This document shows, one piece after another, positions 55,796 through 64,000 of a stretch of 64,000 nucleotides of DNA (position 1 is the first letter of the stretch; every line of letters starts with the position of its first letter). The notes under the pieces are model-generated. The model was not told the origin of the DNA, did not search any database, and saw only the letters and a list, made by a program, of their open reading frames with translations. This DNA is from Candidatus Gastranaerophilales bacterium (GTDB lineage Bacteria; Cyanobacteriota; Vampirovibrionia; Gastranaerophilales; Gastranaerophilaceae): positions 1 to 64,000 of the forward strand of contig CALVED010000008.1 of the NCBI GenBank assembly GCA_944326485.1, written 5' to 3'. Position numbers and translations under genes: made by a program.

Positions 55796-58700
55796 ATGAG
55801 AATATCAAAAATAACTAGTATTCAAAACAACAAAAGAATAGCAAATAAACAAGTAAGTGTAGAGAATAAACAGAATCAGAAAAATATAAACATAACAAAT
55901 CCTTCATTATTATTCCAGCCATATATAGGAAGAGATATAGTATCATTTAGAGCTAAAAATTATAGTGATACATTAAAAGAAAATTATTATCAACTTCCAA
56001 TAGGATGTTCACCTGATGCATTTCAAATAGATGCCGGTAAAGCATTAAACGAAGGTAAAACAGTATTAGTCGAAGCTCCAACAGGTACAGGTAAAACAGC
56101 AATAGCATATTATGTATCAACAAAGAATATGTCAGAAGGAAAGAAGACATTTTATACAGCGCCATTAAAAGCATTAAGCAATCAAAAGTTAAATGAGTTC
56201 AAAAAAATATACGGAGATGAAAATATAGGTATTCTAACAGGAGATAGAAGAGAGAATACAGAAGCTCCGATAATAATAATGACTACAGAAGTATATAGAA
56301 ATATGGCGTTATCAAATTTGTACGGAGAAGAAAATCCCTTGATGAAAAACTTGGGGACAGTTATTTTTGATGAATTTCATTATTTAGGAGATAAAGATAG
56401 GGGTCCTGTATGGGAAGAGGCAATGATGTTTACCCCAAAGGATGTACAAACATTAGAGTTAAGTGCAACAATAGGTAATCCTGCAGAATTAAAGAATTGG
56501 ATAAGCAGTTTAAGAGGAAATAGTAGCGTAGAATTAGTTTCTATCCCTTCAGAAGCAAGACATGTTCCATTGTCTTTTGATATGTTAACAACAAAGGCAT
56601 ATGAAAAATCAGAAAAGAGAATTGCAAAAGCAATAAGAAGAGGAGAAACTCCTGATACAGAAGATACATTAAAGGTAAGAAAACCTAAGTTAAATGATTT
56701 TAAAGCGGCAGTTGAGAAATTAAATGAAGAAGATAAATTGCCGGCTATTTTCTTTATATTTAGTAAGAAATATTCAAGAGAAGTTCTTGATCATATGGCA
56801 AGAAATGGTGCTGATTTAACAAGTGAAGCAGAAAAAGAAGAAATAGAGAAAATAGTAAATAGATATAAACAAGAAAAATATATCGGTACAGATTTAGATA
56901 TAGAAGCACTAAAGAAAGGTTATGCAATTCATAATTCAGGAATTATTCCTGATCAGAAAGAGTTAATAGAGGAATTATTCCAGAAGAAACTATTGAAAGC
57001 AGTAATTGCAACTGAGACATTAGCTGCTGGGATAAATATGCCTGCTAAGACAGTTGTAATATCAAGTCCATATAAACCATGTGATGACAATGATGATATA
57101 AAGAAATTATATGCAGAATCATTGATAAAAATGGAAGAAGAAGAGGAAGAAGATTCCAATGAAGAAGTACAAGAAAAAGGAAAAGAAGATAAAAAAAGAG
57201 AGCAAACACCCGTAAGGATGCTAACTGCAAATGAATTTAAACAGATGGCAGGCAGAGCAGGAAGAAGGGGTATAGATACAATCGGCTATGTTTATACAAT
57301 GCCTACAGACAGGGCATCAGAACAAGATTTCTTATATTTAGAAGTAACAGATTGTAATGCAATAAAGAGTAATTATAATCCTGATTACGGATTTTTGTCA
57401 GGATATTATGAACATAATACCGGAGATAATAATCTTTTAGATGTATATGGAAAGACATTTTATGCTTATAGCAAGGATGCAAATGTAAAATCATCAAGAA
57501 TAGATGAATTAATGACAATAAGTGATCGAAAGAAACAAGTATTGTTAGAAAGAGGCTATTTAACGGATACAGAAGGATATATAGAACCAACGAAGTTGTC
57601 TAAAATGGCTTCAAGAATAAAAGGCTATGATACACTATTACTTACAGAAACGGTAGCCTCCAAAGAGTTAAAAGGAATTTCCCCTGAAGCATTAGCAATG
57701 TTTGCAGGAGCTATAGCAAATCCATCAAAATCAGATGATACAACAATAGGATATAGTACTGATTTGTCACCGGTATTTCTAAAAGCACAGGAAAGTGTTG
57801 TTGATATTGAAGGACGATTAAAGTCAGAAATAAATTCGATTTTAAGAAAGTTTGGAAAAGAATTAGATAGTTTTGCAAACTATGACGATATGCTTGCATT
57901 TGCAAATAAGATAGAAAAGCCTGAGATATCAAGAGAAGAAATAGCGATGGAAATAAGCAGGGCTGAAGCAAGAAGAGCTAAAATGTATCAAATAATTAAA
58001 ACAACGGGAAGTTATTCCGGAGAAGATTTAGTTAAGGCTTTGCAGGCGGGTGAAGTTGTTCCAACAAAAGCATTGGAAAATCACTTAAAATTAGTAGATA
58101 ACTATAAATCAAGATTAAGAGGCAAGTCTATAGATGAACATATTCAACAATTAAGATTGGAATTAAAAGAAGTAGATACTGGTGCAAAAGGAAATAAAGC
58201 AAAGGCTAGAATTGCGAGAAAGCAAAAAGAAATAGAAGATGCAATAAATACGGCAATAAATATGAAGTATTTAGATGAAAATCTTTTAGAAGCATTATCA
58301 AGAAATCATCAGTTCATAAAGAAGAATCCGCCTCAACAGGTAAAAAATGACTATAGAGATATAGAAATGGATTATATAAAATTAACAATGAGAGATTTGT
58401 TAATTCAGAAAATAGAGGCTCTAAGAGAACTGGAAACAGAAGATAAAGAAGATGTAAGAAGCGATATAGATAAAGATAGCAGACAAATAAATAAAATTTT
58501 TAAGAGTATGTTATCAAGAAGCGCATCAATCTATAAGACAGAAATGACAGAAGGTGTAAAATCAAATCCATTAAGAAGTAATTTAGATAGTGCCAGAATT
58601 GCATATATCTTGGCGTATTTAAATGAGGAAAACCAATACGATTCAATGTCAAATTGGATGCAATTAATAAAAGTTATGTCAGAGCAAATGGATGAAGGAA

Positions 58701-58873
58701 GTGTATATAGAAATATAATGCAGACAGCAGATTTGTTGAGCCAGATTGGAGAGATGGCGCAAATTGGCGAGAATAATGCAGAAAGTAAGGAAGAACAAGA
58801 TTATTATCATGAGCTAAAGAAAACCGCATCTGATGCAAGAATGTTAATAATGAAAAAACCAATTAAGATATAA
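55796..58873 (+). CDS. Large Ski2-like DExH-box helicase
   Basis: The product has 1025 residues. A 70-residue N-terminal extension carries DIVSFRAKN (48-56), the Ser-Phe signature. The helicase core has Walker A PTGTGKT (95-101), DEFH at 192-195, the SAT motif LSATIG, and the motif V-VI region TLAAGINMPAKT with QMAGRAGRRG. An acidic insertion at about 440-470 interrupts the second RecA domain. The C-terminal 450 residues are helical and include charged coil. It resembles Ski2/Mtr4-family enzymes known in Cyanobacteria, suggesting an RNA-processing role; the substrate is unknown. Confidence 0.88.
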   Translation: MRISKITSIQNNKRIANKQVSVENKQNQKNINITNPSLLFQPYIGRDIVSFRAKNYSDTLKENYYQLPIGCSPDAFQIDAGKALNEGKTVLVEAPTGTGKTAIAYYVSTKNMSEGKKTFYTAPLKALSNQKLNEFKKIYGDENIGILTGDRRENTEAPIIIMTTEVYRNMALSNLYGEENPLMKNLGTVIFDEFHYLGDKDRGPVWEEAMMFTPKDVQTLELSATIGNPAELKNWISSLRGNSSVELVSIPSEARHVPLSFDMLTTKAYEKSEKRIAKAIRRGETPDTEDTLKVRKPKLNDFKAAVEKLNEEDKLPAIFFIFSKKYSREVLDHMARNGADLTSEAEKEEIEKIVNRYKQEKYIGTDLDIEALKKGYAIHNSGIIPDQKELIEELFQKKLLKAVIATETLAAGINMPAKTVVISSPYKPCDDNDDIKKLYAESLIKMEEEEEEDSNEEVQEKGKEDKKREQTPVRMLTANEFKQMAGRAGRRGIDTIGYVYTMPTDRASEQDFLYLEVTDCNAIKSNYNPDYGFLSGYYEHNTGDNNLLDVYGKTFYAYSKDANVKSSRIDELMTISDRKKQVLLERGYLTDTEGYIEPTKLSKMASRIKGYDTLLLTETVASKELKGISPEALAMFAGAIANPSKSDDTTIGYSTDLSPVFLKAQESVVDIEGRLKSEINSILRKFGKELDSFANYDDMLAFANKIEKPEISREEIAMEISRAEARRAKMYQIIKTTGSYSGEDLVKALQAGEVVPTKALENHLKLVDNYKSRLRGKSIDEHIQQLRLELKEVDTGAKGNKAKARIARKQKEIEDAINTAINMKYLDENLLEALSRNHQFIKKNPPQQVKNDYRDIEMDYIKLTMRDLLIQKIEALRELETEDKEDVRSDIDKDSRQINKIFKSMLSRSASIYKTEMTEGVKSNPLRSNLDSARIAYILAYLNEENQYDSMSNWMQLIKVMSEQMDEGSVYRNIMQTADLLSQIGEMAQIGENNAESKEEQDYYHELKKTASDARMLIMKKPIKI

Positions 58874-58997
58874 AAAATGAAAGGTAATGAAAAAATAAAA
58901 TAACAAACAAGAAAAAAGAGCATTTTAGGACTTGTCAAGAAATTTACAAAAAAATAAAGAAATATTAAGAAAAAGACCAAAAATAAAAAAATACTAG

Positions 58998-59026
58998 TTG
59001 ACGAGAGAATATGTTTAATATAAATT
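58998..59026 (+). promoter_or_regulatory. Probable promoter of the S10 operon
   Basis: TTGACG at 58998-59003 is followed after 17 bases by TAAATT (59021-59026), with TATAAA overlapping at 59019. A leader of about 110 bases precedes rpsJ, with a small ATTCG/CGAAT hairpin near 59046-59065; it may hold a regulatory element. Confidence 0.55.
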
Positions 59027-59145
59027 TAATATGCTAAGAGGGACATTCGTATATTTATAGCGAATAAATCACAAAGGAAATGGTTTTAAGTCATAGATAA
59101 AAATTGTTCCAAAAAAGCGAAGTCAAAAGACAAAAGGAAGTAGAA

Positions 59146-59463
59146 ATGAACGAAAGCAAGCAACAAAGAATCAGAGTTTGTTTGAAAGCATACGATCATA
59201 AGTTAATCGACTTATCTGCAAGTAAAATTGTAGAAGTGGTAAAGAGAACAGATGCAAGAGTAGCAGGACCTGTTCCATTACCAACAAAACGTCGTTTATA
59301 TTGTGTATTACGTTCACCTCACGTTGATAAGAAATCAAGAGAACATTTTGAGATGAGAATACACAAAAGAATCATAGATATTTATGATCCGACAGCACAA
59401 ACAACAGAAGAATTAACAAGAATGGATTTGCCTGCCGGAGTAGATATCGAAGTTAAATTATAA
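59146..59463 (+). CDS. rpsJ: 30S ribosomal protein S10
   Basis: The product has 105 residues from the ATG at 59146, which has AAAGGAAG upstream; the open frame before it is leader. Family signatures are [35 protein letters not shown] and [19 protein letters not shown]. It leads the operon; a 107-base gap with a hairpin separates it from rplC. In Cyanobacteria rpsJ usually follows tuf instead, so this head position is of some interest. Confidence 0.98.
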   Translation: MNESKQQRIRVCLKAYDHKLIDLSASKIVEVVKRTDARVAGPVPLPTKRRLYCVLRSPHVDKKSREHFEMRIHKRIIDIYDPTAQTTEELTRMDLPAGVDIEVKL

Positions 59464-59517
59464 AAGGTTTAACAGACACATACAATTTAATAGAGGGAGA
59501 CTCCAAATAAATTGAAT

Positions 59518-59554
59518 GTGATCTACGAGGCAAGTAGAAGAACGTAGCGCTCAC
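59518..59554 (+). promoter_or_regulatory. Hairpin in the rpsJ-rplC gap
   Basis: GTGA (59518-59521) pairs with TCAC (59551-59554) and CTACG (59523-59527) with CGTAG (59543-59547), enclosing 15 bases. It lies 16 bases before the rplC start and may be an r-protein feedback site or an RNA processing site. Confidence 0.45.
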
Positions 59555-59570
59555 AAAAGAAAGGTGAAAT

Positions 59571-60206
59571 ATGACACTGGGAGTAATAGGTGAAAAACTT
59601 GGGATGACACAGGTTTTCGATAAAGAAGGACTTGCGATTCCCGTAACAGTAATAAAAGTAGATCCGTTAACAGTAACACAAGTAAAGACTGTAGATTCAG
59701 ACGGTTATAATGCGATTCAAGTAGGTGTAGTACCTGCAAAAGAAAAGCATTTAACAAAAGCCGAAATTGGACATTTTAAAAAGAACGGATTAGATAATTT
59801 CAGACATTTACAAGAATTCAGATTAGAAGATCCTGAGAACTACAAAGTTGGACAAAAGATAGATTTAAGTATTTTATCAGAAGGAACAAAAGTAGATGTA
59901 ACAGGGACATCAATCGGAAAAGGATTCCAAGGTACAGTAAAGAGATGGAACTTTGGAAGAGGACCAATGGCGCATGGTTCAAAAAATCATAGAGAGCCAG
60001 GTTCAATCGGTGCAGGTACAACTCCGGGTCGTGTAATAAAAGGAAAAAGAATGGCCGGAAATATGGGTAACGAAAGAGTAACCATAACAAAACTTACAGT
60101 AGTAAGAGTAGACAGTGAAAATAATTTGTTATTAGTAAAAGGTTCAGTACCTGGACCTGAAGGTAAATTAGTAACAGTAGTACCATCAAGAGTTAAATGG
60201 AACTAA
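59571..60206 (+). CDS. rplC: 50S ribosomal protein L3
   Basis: The product has 211 residues: LGVIGEKLGMTQVFDKEGL at the start and the central loop (GFQGTVKRWNFGRGPMAHG, GSIGAGTTPGRVIKGKRMAG) identify L3. AAAGGTG precedes the ATG. Its 3' end lies 29 bases before the rplD start. Confidence 0.98.
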   Translation: MTLGVIGEKLGMTQVFDKEGLAIPVTVIKVDPLTVTQVKTVDSDGYNAIQVGVVPAKEKHLTKAEIGHFKKNGLDNFRHLQEFRLEDPENYKVGQKIDLSILSEGTKVDVTGTSIGKGFQGTVKRWNFGRGPMAHGSKNHREPGSIGAGTTPGRVIKGKRMAGNMGNERVTITKLTVVRVDSENNLLLVKGSVPGPEGKLVTVVPSRVKWN

Positions 60207-60235
60207 CTCAGAGTTCAATAAAAGGAAAAGAGATT

Positions 60236-60871
60236 ATGACAAAAGAAGTTTCAATATTAAGTACAAGCGGAAAGCAAGTCGGACAAATTGCTCTTGATGA
60301 CAAAGTATTCGGAGTAGAACCGAATTTGCATGTAATGCATATGGCATTAAGAAGACAATTAAATAACGCAAGAGGCGGAAATGCTTGTGCAAAGACAAGA
60401 GCAGAAGTTTCAGGTGGTGGAAGAAAACCATGGAAACAAAAAGGGACAGGTAGAGCAAGAGCAGGTTCAATCAGATCACCATTATTTGCAGGTGGTGGTG
60501 TAGTATTCGGACCAAAACCAAGAAGTTATGAATTTTCTATGCCTCAAAAAGCAAGAAGATTAGCATTAAGATCTGCTTTATCTGCAAGATTAGATAATAC
60601 TGTTTTAGTAAAAGATTTTTCTGAAATAACAGAAGCTAAAACAAAGATGGTAGCAGAATCATTAAAAGCTTTAAAGGTTGAAGGAAAGATTTTAATAATT
60701 GCAAATACGCAAGCTGCAGAAAATGGACAATTAGAATTAGCAGCAAGAAATCTACCTAACGTAAAAATCATATTACCTTCAAATTTGAATGTAAAAGATT
60801 TATTAGAAGCTGATAGCTTAGTAATGACAGAAGCAGCAATAATAGAAATAACTGAGAGGTTATCGAAATAA
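60236..60871 (+). CDS. rplD: 50S ribosomal protein L4
   Basis: The product has 211 residues from the ATG at 60236 with AAAGGAAAAG upstream; the frame is open from 60197, inside rplC, but the family start MTKEVSIL fits here. The exit-tunnel loop is clear (AEVSGGGRKPWKQKGTGRAR). In other bacteria L4 can repress its own operon. The stop overlaps the rplW start. Confidence 0.98.
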   Translation: MTKEVSILSTSGKQVGQIALDDKVFGVEPNLHVMHMALRRQLNNARGGNACAKTRAEVSGGGRKPWKQKGTGRARAGSIRSPLFAGGGVVFGPKPRSYEFSMPQKARRLALRSALSARLDNTVLVKDFSEITEAKTKMVAESLKALKVEGKILIIANTQAAENGQLELAARNLPNVKIILPSNLNVKDLLEADSLVMTEAAIIEITERLSK

Positions 60872-61179
60872 TGAGTACAATGAAACAAAATAAAGAAAGA
60901 TTATACGACATCATAAAGAGACCTATAATCACAGAGAAATCAATGACAACAGCAGCATTATCTCAATATACATTTGAAGTAGCTAAAGATGCAACAAAAG
61001 TAGAGATAGCGCAAGCAGTAGAGTTAGCATTTCCGGGAAGGAAAGTAACAAAAGTAAGAACGGTCTATATGCCGTCACATGCAAAGAGAGTAGGATATTC
61101 AGTTGGAAGAACACAATCAAGCAAGAAAGCTATTGTAACAATTGAAGGTGATCCTATTGAAGAATTAGCAGGAGTGTAA
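60871..61179 (+). CDS. rplW: 50S ribosomal protein L23
   Basis: The product has 102 residues: [15 protein letters not shown] and [19 protein letters not shown] are typical L23 sequences. It starts on the last base of rplD and precedes rplB by four bases. Confidence 0.97.
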   Translation: MSTMKQNKERLYDIIKRPIITEKSMTTAALSQYTFEVAKDATKVEIAQAVELAFPGRKVTKVRTVYMPSHAKRVGYSVGRTQSSKKAIVTIEGDPIEELAGV

Positions 61180-61183
61180 ACCA

Positions 61184-62011
61184 ATGGGTATAAGAAAAAT
61201 TAATCCGACATCTCCGGGACAAAGAGGAATGACAAAGAGTGATTTTGCTGAAGTAACAACATCAACACCAGAAAAGTCATTATTAAGACCAATAAGAAAG
61301 ACAGCCGGAAGAAATAATACAGGCAGAATTACATGTCGTCATAAAGGTGGCGGCCATAAGCAGGCATATCGTGTAATAGATTTCAAACGTGAAAAATTTG
61401 GAATTCCTGCTGTAGTAAAAACAATTGAATATGATCCAAACAGAAATGTAAGAATATCATTAGTATGTTATGCAGATGGAGAAAAGAGATATATATTAAC
61501 TCCAAATGATTTAAAAGTAGGAGATACAATTGTATCAGGACCAGAAGCAGATATACAAACTGGAAATGCATTACCGTTAGAATTAATTCCATTAGGTACA
61601 GTAATACACAATGTAGAATTAATACCGGGTTGTGGAGCAAAATTAGTAAGAACAGCTGGCGGCAGTGCACAGTTAATGGCAAAAGAAGGTAACTACGTTA
61701 CAATAAAAATGCCAAGCTCAGAGATGAGAATGGTAAGAAAAGAATGTTTAGCAACAATAGGCGTTTTAGGCAATGCTGAGTTTAAAAATTTAAAGATAGG
61801 AAAAGCCGGTCGTACACGTCACTTAGGAATAAGACCTACAGTAAGAGGTGTAACAATGAACCCTTGTGATCACCCACACGGTGGTGGTGAAGGTAAGACA
61901 GGTCCAGGTGGAAATCCTAAGACACCTTGGGGTAAACCAGCATTAGGTCGTAAGACAAGAAAAGTTAAGAAGACATCTGACAAATATATAGTCAGAGGTA
62001 GAAAACGCTAA
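61184..62011 (+). CDS. rplB: 50S ribosomal protein L2
   Basis: The product has 275 residues. It has the conserved [19 protein letters not shown] and the N-terminal [19 protein letters not shown]2 is part of the peptidyl-transferase neighbourhood. rpsS follows after 15 bases. Confidence 0.98.
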   Translation: MGIRKINPTSPGQRGMTKSDFAEVTTSTPEKSLLRPIRKTAGRNNTGRITCRHKGGGHKQAYRVIDFKREKFGIPAVVKTIEYDPNRNVRISLVCYADGEKRYILTPNDLKVGDTIVSGPEADIQTGNALPLELIPLGTVIHNVELIPGCGAKLVRTAGGSAQLMAKEGNYVTIKMPSSEMRMVRKECLATIGVLGNAEFKNLKIGKAGRTRHLGIRPTVRGVTMNPCDHPHGGGEGKTGPGGNPKTPWGKPALGRKTRKVKKTSDKYIVRGRKR

Positions 62012-62026
62012 TAAAGGAGATAATTA

Positions 62027-62317
62027 ATGACACGTTCACTAAAAAAAGGTGTATATGTACACGATTCTTTAAAAGCAAAGATAGATAAATTAAATGCTAA
62101 TAAAGAGAAGAGAGTAATAAAGACTTGGTCCAGAGCGTCTATGATTACTCCTGAGAATCCGGACATGGTTGGACATACAATAGCAGTATATAACGGTAAA
62201 ACTCACGTACCTGTATATATATCAGAGCCAATGGTCGGACACAGACTAGGTGAATTTGCACCTACAAGAATGTTTAGAGGCCACGCAGGGCAAGATAAAA
62301 CAGCGAAGAGGAAATAG
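62027..62317 (+). CDS. rpsS: 30S ribosomal protein S19
   Basis: The product has 96 residues: [32 protein letters not shown] and [12 protein letters not shown] identify S19. AAAGGAGAT precedes the ATG. Confidence 0.98.
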   Translation: MTRSLKKGVYVHDSLKAKIDKLNANKEKRVIKTWSRASMITPENPDMVGHTIAVYNGKTHVPVYISEPMVGHRLGEFAPTRMFRGHAGQDKTAKRK

Positions 62318-62320
62318 ATT

Positions 62321-62659
62321 ATGGAAGCTAAGGCAAGACAAACAGATATAACAATGCCGGCAAGAAAATTACGCAGAGTAATAAATCTTGTAAGAGGCAA
62401 ATCAGCATCAGAAGCATTAAGCATGTTGAAGTTTATGCCATATTTTGCAGCAAGAGTTGTAGAGAAAAATATAACTGCAGCAATAGCAAATGCAGCTGAA
62501 AAATTTGGTGCAACACCGGAAAGTTTAAAAGTTTCTGAAATATATGCAGATGAATCAAGAACACTTAAAAGAGGTAAACCGAGAGCTCAAGGTAGAATTT
62601 ATTCAAGAGTAAAGCGTACATCTCATTTAACTGTTAAAGTAACAAAAGAATCAAAGTAG
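62321..62659 (+). CDS. rplV: 50S ribosomal protein L22
   Basis: The product has 112 residues; the N-terminus (MPARKLRRVINLVRGKSASE) and the C-terminal hairpin (ESRTLKRGKPRAQGRIYS) are L22. It lies 3 bases after rpsS. Confidence 0.97.
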   Translation: MEAKARQTDITMPARKLRRVINLVRGKSASEALSMLKFMPYFAARVVEKNITAAIANAAEKFGATPESLKVSEIYADESRTLKRGKPRAQGRIYSRVKRTSHLTVKVTKESK

Positions 62660-62671
62660 AAGGTAATAGAT

Positions 62672-63436
62672 ATGGGACAAAAGACACATCCAACCGGATT
62701 TAGAGTAGGAATAATACAACCTTGGTTTAGCACATGGTTTGCAAAAAAGGATTATCCTGAATTTGTCGCAGAAGATGCAAAAATCAGAAAATTTGTAAAG
62801 AAAAGATTATATGCAGCAGGCATATCAAGGATATTAATAGCAAGAAAAGCTCAAAATGTTACTGTAACAGTAGTAACAGCGAAACCAGGTGTAGTAGTAG
62901 GCCGTGGCGGACAAGGAATAGATGAATTAAGAGTTGCAATTGCAAAATTAATTAATAAAACTGTAACTGTAGATGTAGTTGAAGTAGCACGAGTTGATGT
63001 AGATTCACAGTTAGTAGCTGAATCAATAGCGCTTCAATTAGAGAAGAGAATTGCATTCAGAAGAGCAATGAAACAAGCAATGCAAAGAGCAATGAGAGCC
63101 GGAGCTCAAGGTATCAAAGTTATGGTATCAGGCAGATTGGGCGGAGCTGAAATAGCACGTAGCGAATGGGCAAAAGAAGGTAGAATACCTCTTCAAACAT
63201 TAAGAGCTAATGTTGACTATGGTTTTGCAGAAGCTGATACAATAATGGGAAAAATTGGTGTTAAGGTTTGGATATTTAAAGGTAATTTAATGCCCGGAGA
63301 AATGGCAGATCAAAACATCAAAGCGAAGAAAGCTGGAGCTAATAATTTCGAAGAAAAACCGGTAGGTTCAAGAAGAAAGAAGAAAGCGGCAGTTCAAACA
63401 GTACAAGAAGCAAGTACTGAAGAAGAAAATAATTAG
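62672..63436 (+). CDS. rpsC: 30S ribosomal protein S3
   Basis: The product has 254 residues: [18 protein letters not shown], the KH motif ([14 protein letters not shown]) and [20 protein letters not shown]. The C-terminal tail (about 30 residues, Lys- then Glu-rich) is longer than usual. Confidence 0.98.
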   Translation: MGQKTHPTGFRVGIIQPWFSTWFAKKDYPEFVAEDAKIRKFVKKRLYAAGISRILIARKAQNVTVTVVTAKPGVVVGRGGQGIDELRVAIAKLINKTVTVDVVEVARVDVDSQLVAESIALQLEKRIAFRRAMKQAMQRAMRAGAQGIKVMVSGRLGGAEIARSEWAKEGRIPLQTLRANVDYGFAEADTIMGKIGVKVWIFKGNLMPGEMADQNIKAKKAGANNFEEKPVGSRRKKKAAVQTVQEASTEEENN

Positions 63437-63466
63437 TAAACAATGAATTAGGAGCGAAAAACAATT

Positions 63467-63880
63467 ATGTTAATGCCCAAGAAAACTAAATATCGTAAAA
63501 TGATGAAAGGCAGAATGAAAGGACATGAGACCAGAGGGACTCAACTAGAATTAGGTTCATATGGTTTACAAGCCCAAGATCCTGCATGGATAACAAGCAG
63601 ACAGATAGAAGCTGCAAGAAGAGCTATGACTCGTGAAATCAAAAGAGGCGGAAATGTTTGGATAAAGATATTCCCTGATAAGCCAATAACAGCAAAGCCT
63701 GCAGAAACTCGTATGGGTAAAGGTAAAGGTAATCCAGAGTATTGGGTAGCTGTTGTAAAACCAGGTAGAATTCTTTTTGAATTAGATTATCCACAAAGAG
63801 AAGTAGCTATTCATGCACTTGAGTTAGCTGCTCAAAAACTTCCAATCAAAGTAAAAATTGTTGAGAAAACAGGTGAATAG
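63467..63880 (+). CDS. rplP: 50S ribosomal protein L16
   Basis: The product has 137 residues: [19 protein letters not shown] and FGSYGLQA-like [20 protein letters not shown] identify L16, and [20 protein letters not shown] closes the fold. GGAGCG lies upstream. Confidence 0.98.
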   Translation: MLMPKKTKYRKMMKGRMKGHETRGTQLELGSYGLQAQDPAWITSRQIEAARRAMTREIKRGGNVWIKIFPDKPITAKPAETRMGKGKGNPEYWVAVVKPGRILFELDYPQREVAIHALELAAQKLPIKVKIVEKTGE

Positions 63881-63882
63881 CT

Positions 63883-64000
63883 ATGAAATTAGAAGAAATA
63901 CGTGAAAAATCGATTAAAGAACTTAATGAAATAGTAGTTGATTGTAAAAAGCAATTATTTGATTTAAGATTCAAAAAATTTACAAATAAATATGAAAATG
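63883..64000 (+). CDS. rpmC: 50S ribosomal protein L29, 3' end outside window
   Basis: The visible part has 39 residues: MKLEEIREKSIKELNEIVVD and KKQLFDLRFKKFTNK fit the N-terminal helix of L29. It starts two bases after the rplP stop and is cut by the window end. Confidence 0.93.
   Translation, partial: MKLEEIREKSIKELNEIVVDCKKQLFDLRFKKFTNKYEN

Overview
The window is AT-rich throughout. The gene content and the sequence style point to a gut-type Gastranaerophilales bacterium (Melainabacteria/Vampirovibrionia, the non-photosynthetic sister group of Cyanobacteria). Three things suggest this: a prepilin that begins MKKLGFTLAEVLITLVIIG, a cyanobacterial-style M10 protease motif (HEIGHALGIWGHS), and many unrecognised proteins with a short N-terminal Ser/Arg-Phe signature (SFG, RFSG, SFR, SFK). 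The taxonomic call is inference from these features, not from a search. No rRNA, tRNA, CRISPR array, prophage or insertion sequence was found.

Layout. 1-2.5 kb: the 3' part of a large HD-domain protein facing an unrecognised protein; both look less AT-rich than the rest. 2.7-8.2 kb: a possible FliK-like protein overlapping radA, the threonine pair hom-thrC, a small repeat-containing Ser-rich peptide gene that could be a precursor peptide, and a zinc-ribbon protein. 8.4-14 kb: a tight four-gene operon of two related membrane proteins, an apparently cytoplasmic GH13 alpha-amylase-family enzyme and a small membrane protein. 14-16.5 kb: deoC, recO and pilT on the minus strand. 16.5-23.4 kb: the smc-scpA-scpB condensin operon plus a membrane-anchored M10/TPR protein. 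23.4-28.8 kb: mutS, a GT-C-like membrane glycosyltransferase and rimO on the minus strand. 28.9-35.4 kb: an anchored protein, ribD, a GAF-GGDEF diguanylate cyclase, coaD, a coiled-coil protein and dnaB.

36-43.7 kb: a type IV pilin-like protein with a textbook promoter and terminator, gatB, an exported protein with a Crp/Fnr-type regulator, obg, a divergent small HTH gene pair sharing an operator-like region, a DnaQ-family exonuclease and a YbaK-type deacylase. 43.8-46.4 kb: a four-subunit 2-oxoacid:ferredoxin oxidoreductase, fitting an anaerobic fermentative metabolism. 46.4-55.7 kb: a small unknown protein, a methionine gamma-lyase-like PLP enzyme, an LCP-family wall protein, hisG-mazG, and a histidine kinase-response regulator-degenerate PilB-like ATPase operon. 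55.8-58.9 kb: a large Ski2-like helicase. 59-64 kb: the S10 ribosomal-protein operon from rpsJ into rpmC, which is cut by the window end.

The best leads for undescribed biology are the dispersed two-part repeat that sits at gene 3' ends between 36.7 and 55.7 kb, the N-terminal Ser/Arg-Phe signature shared by otherwise unrelated proteins, the GH13/membrane-protein operon, the small GGETAGSVA-repeat peptide, the kinase/regulator/pseudo-PilB operon, and the TAGTCTA operator pair at 41.85 kb. Housekeeping assignments are firm; functions for the lineage-specific proteins are not known.
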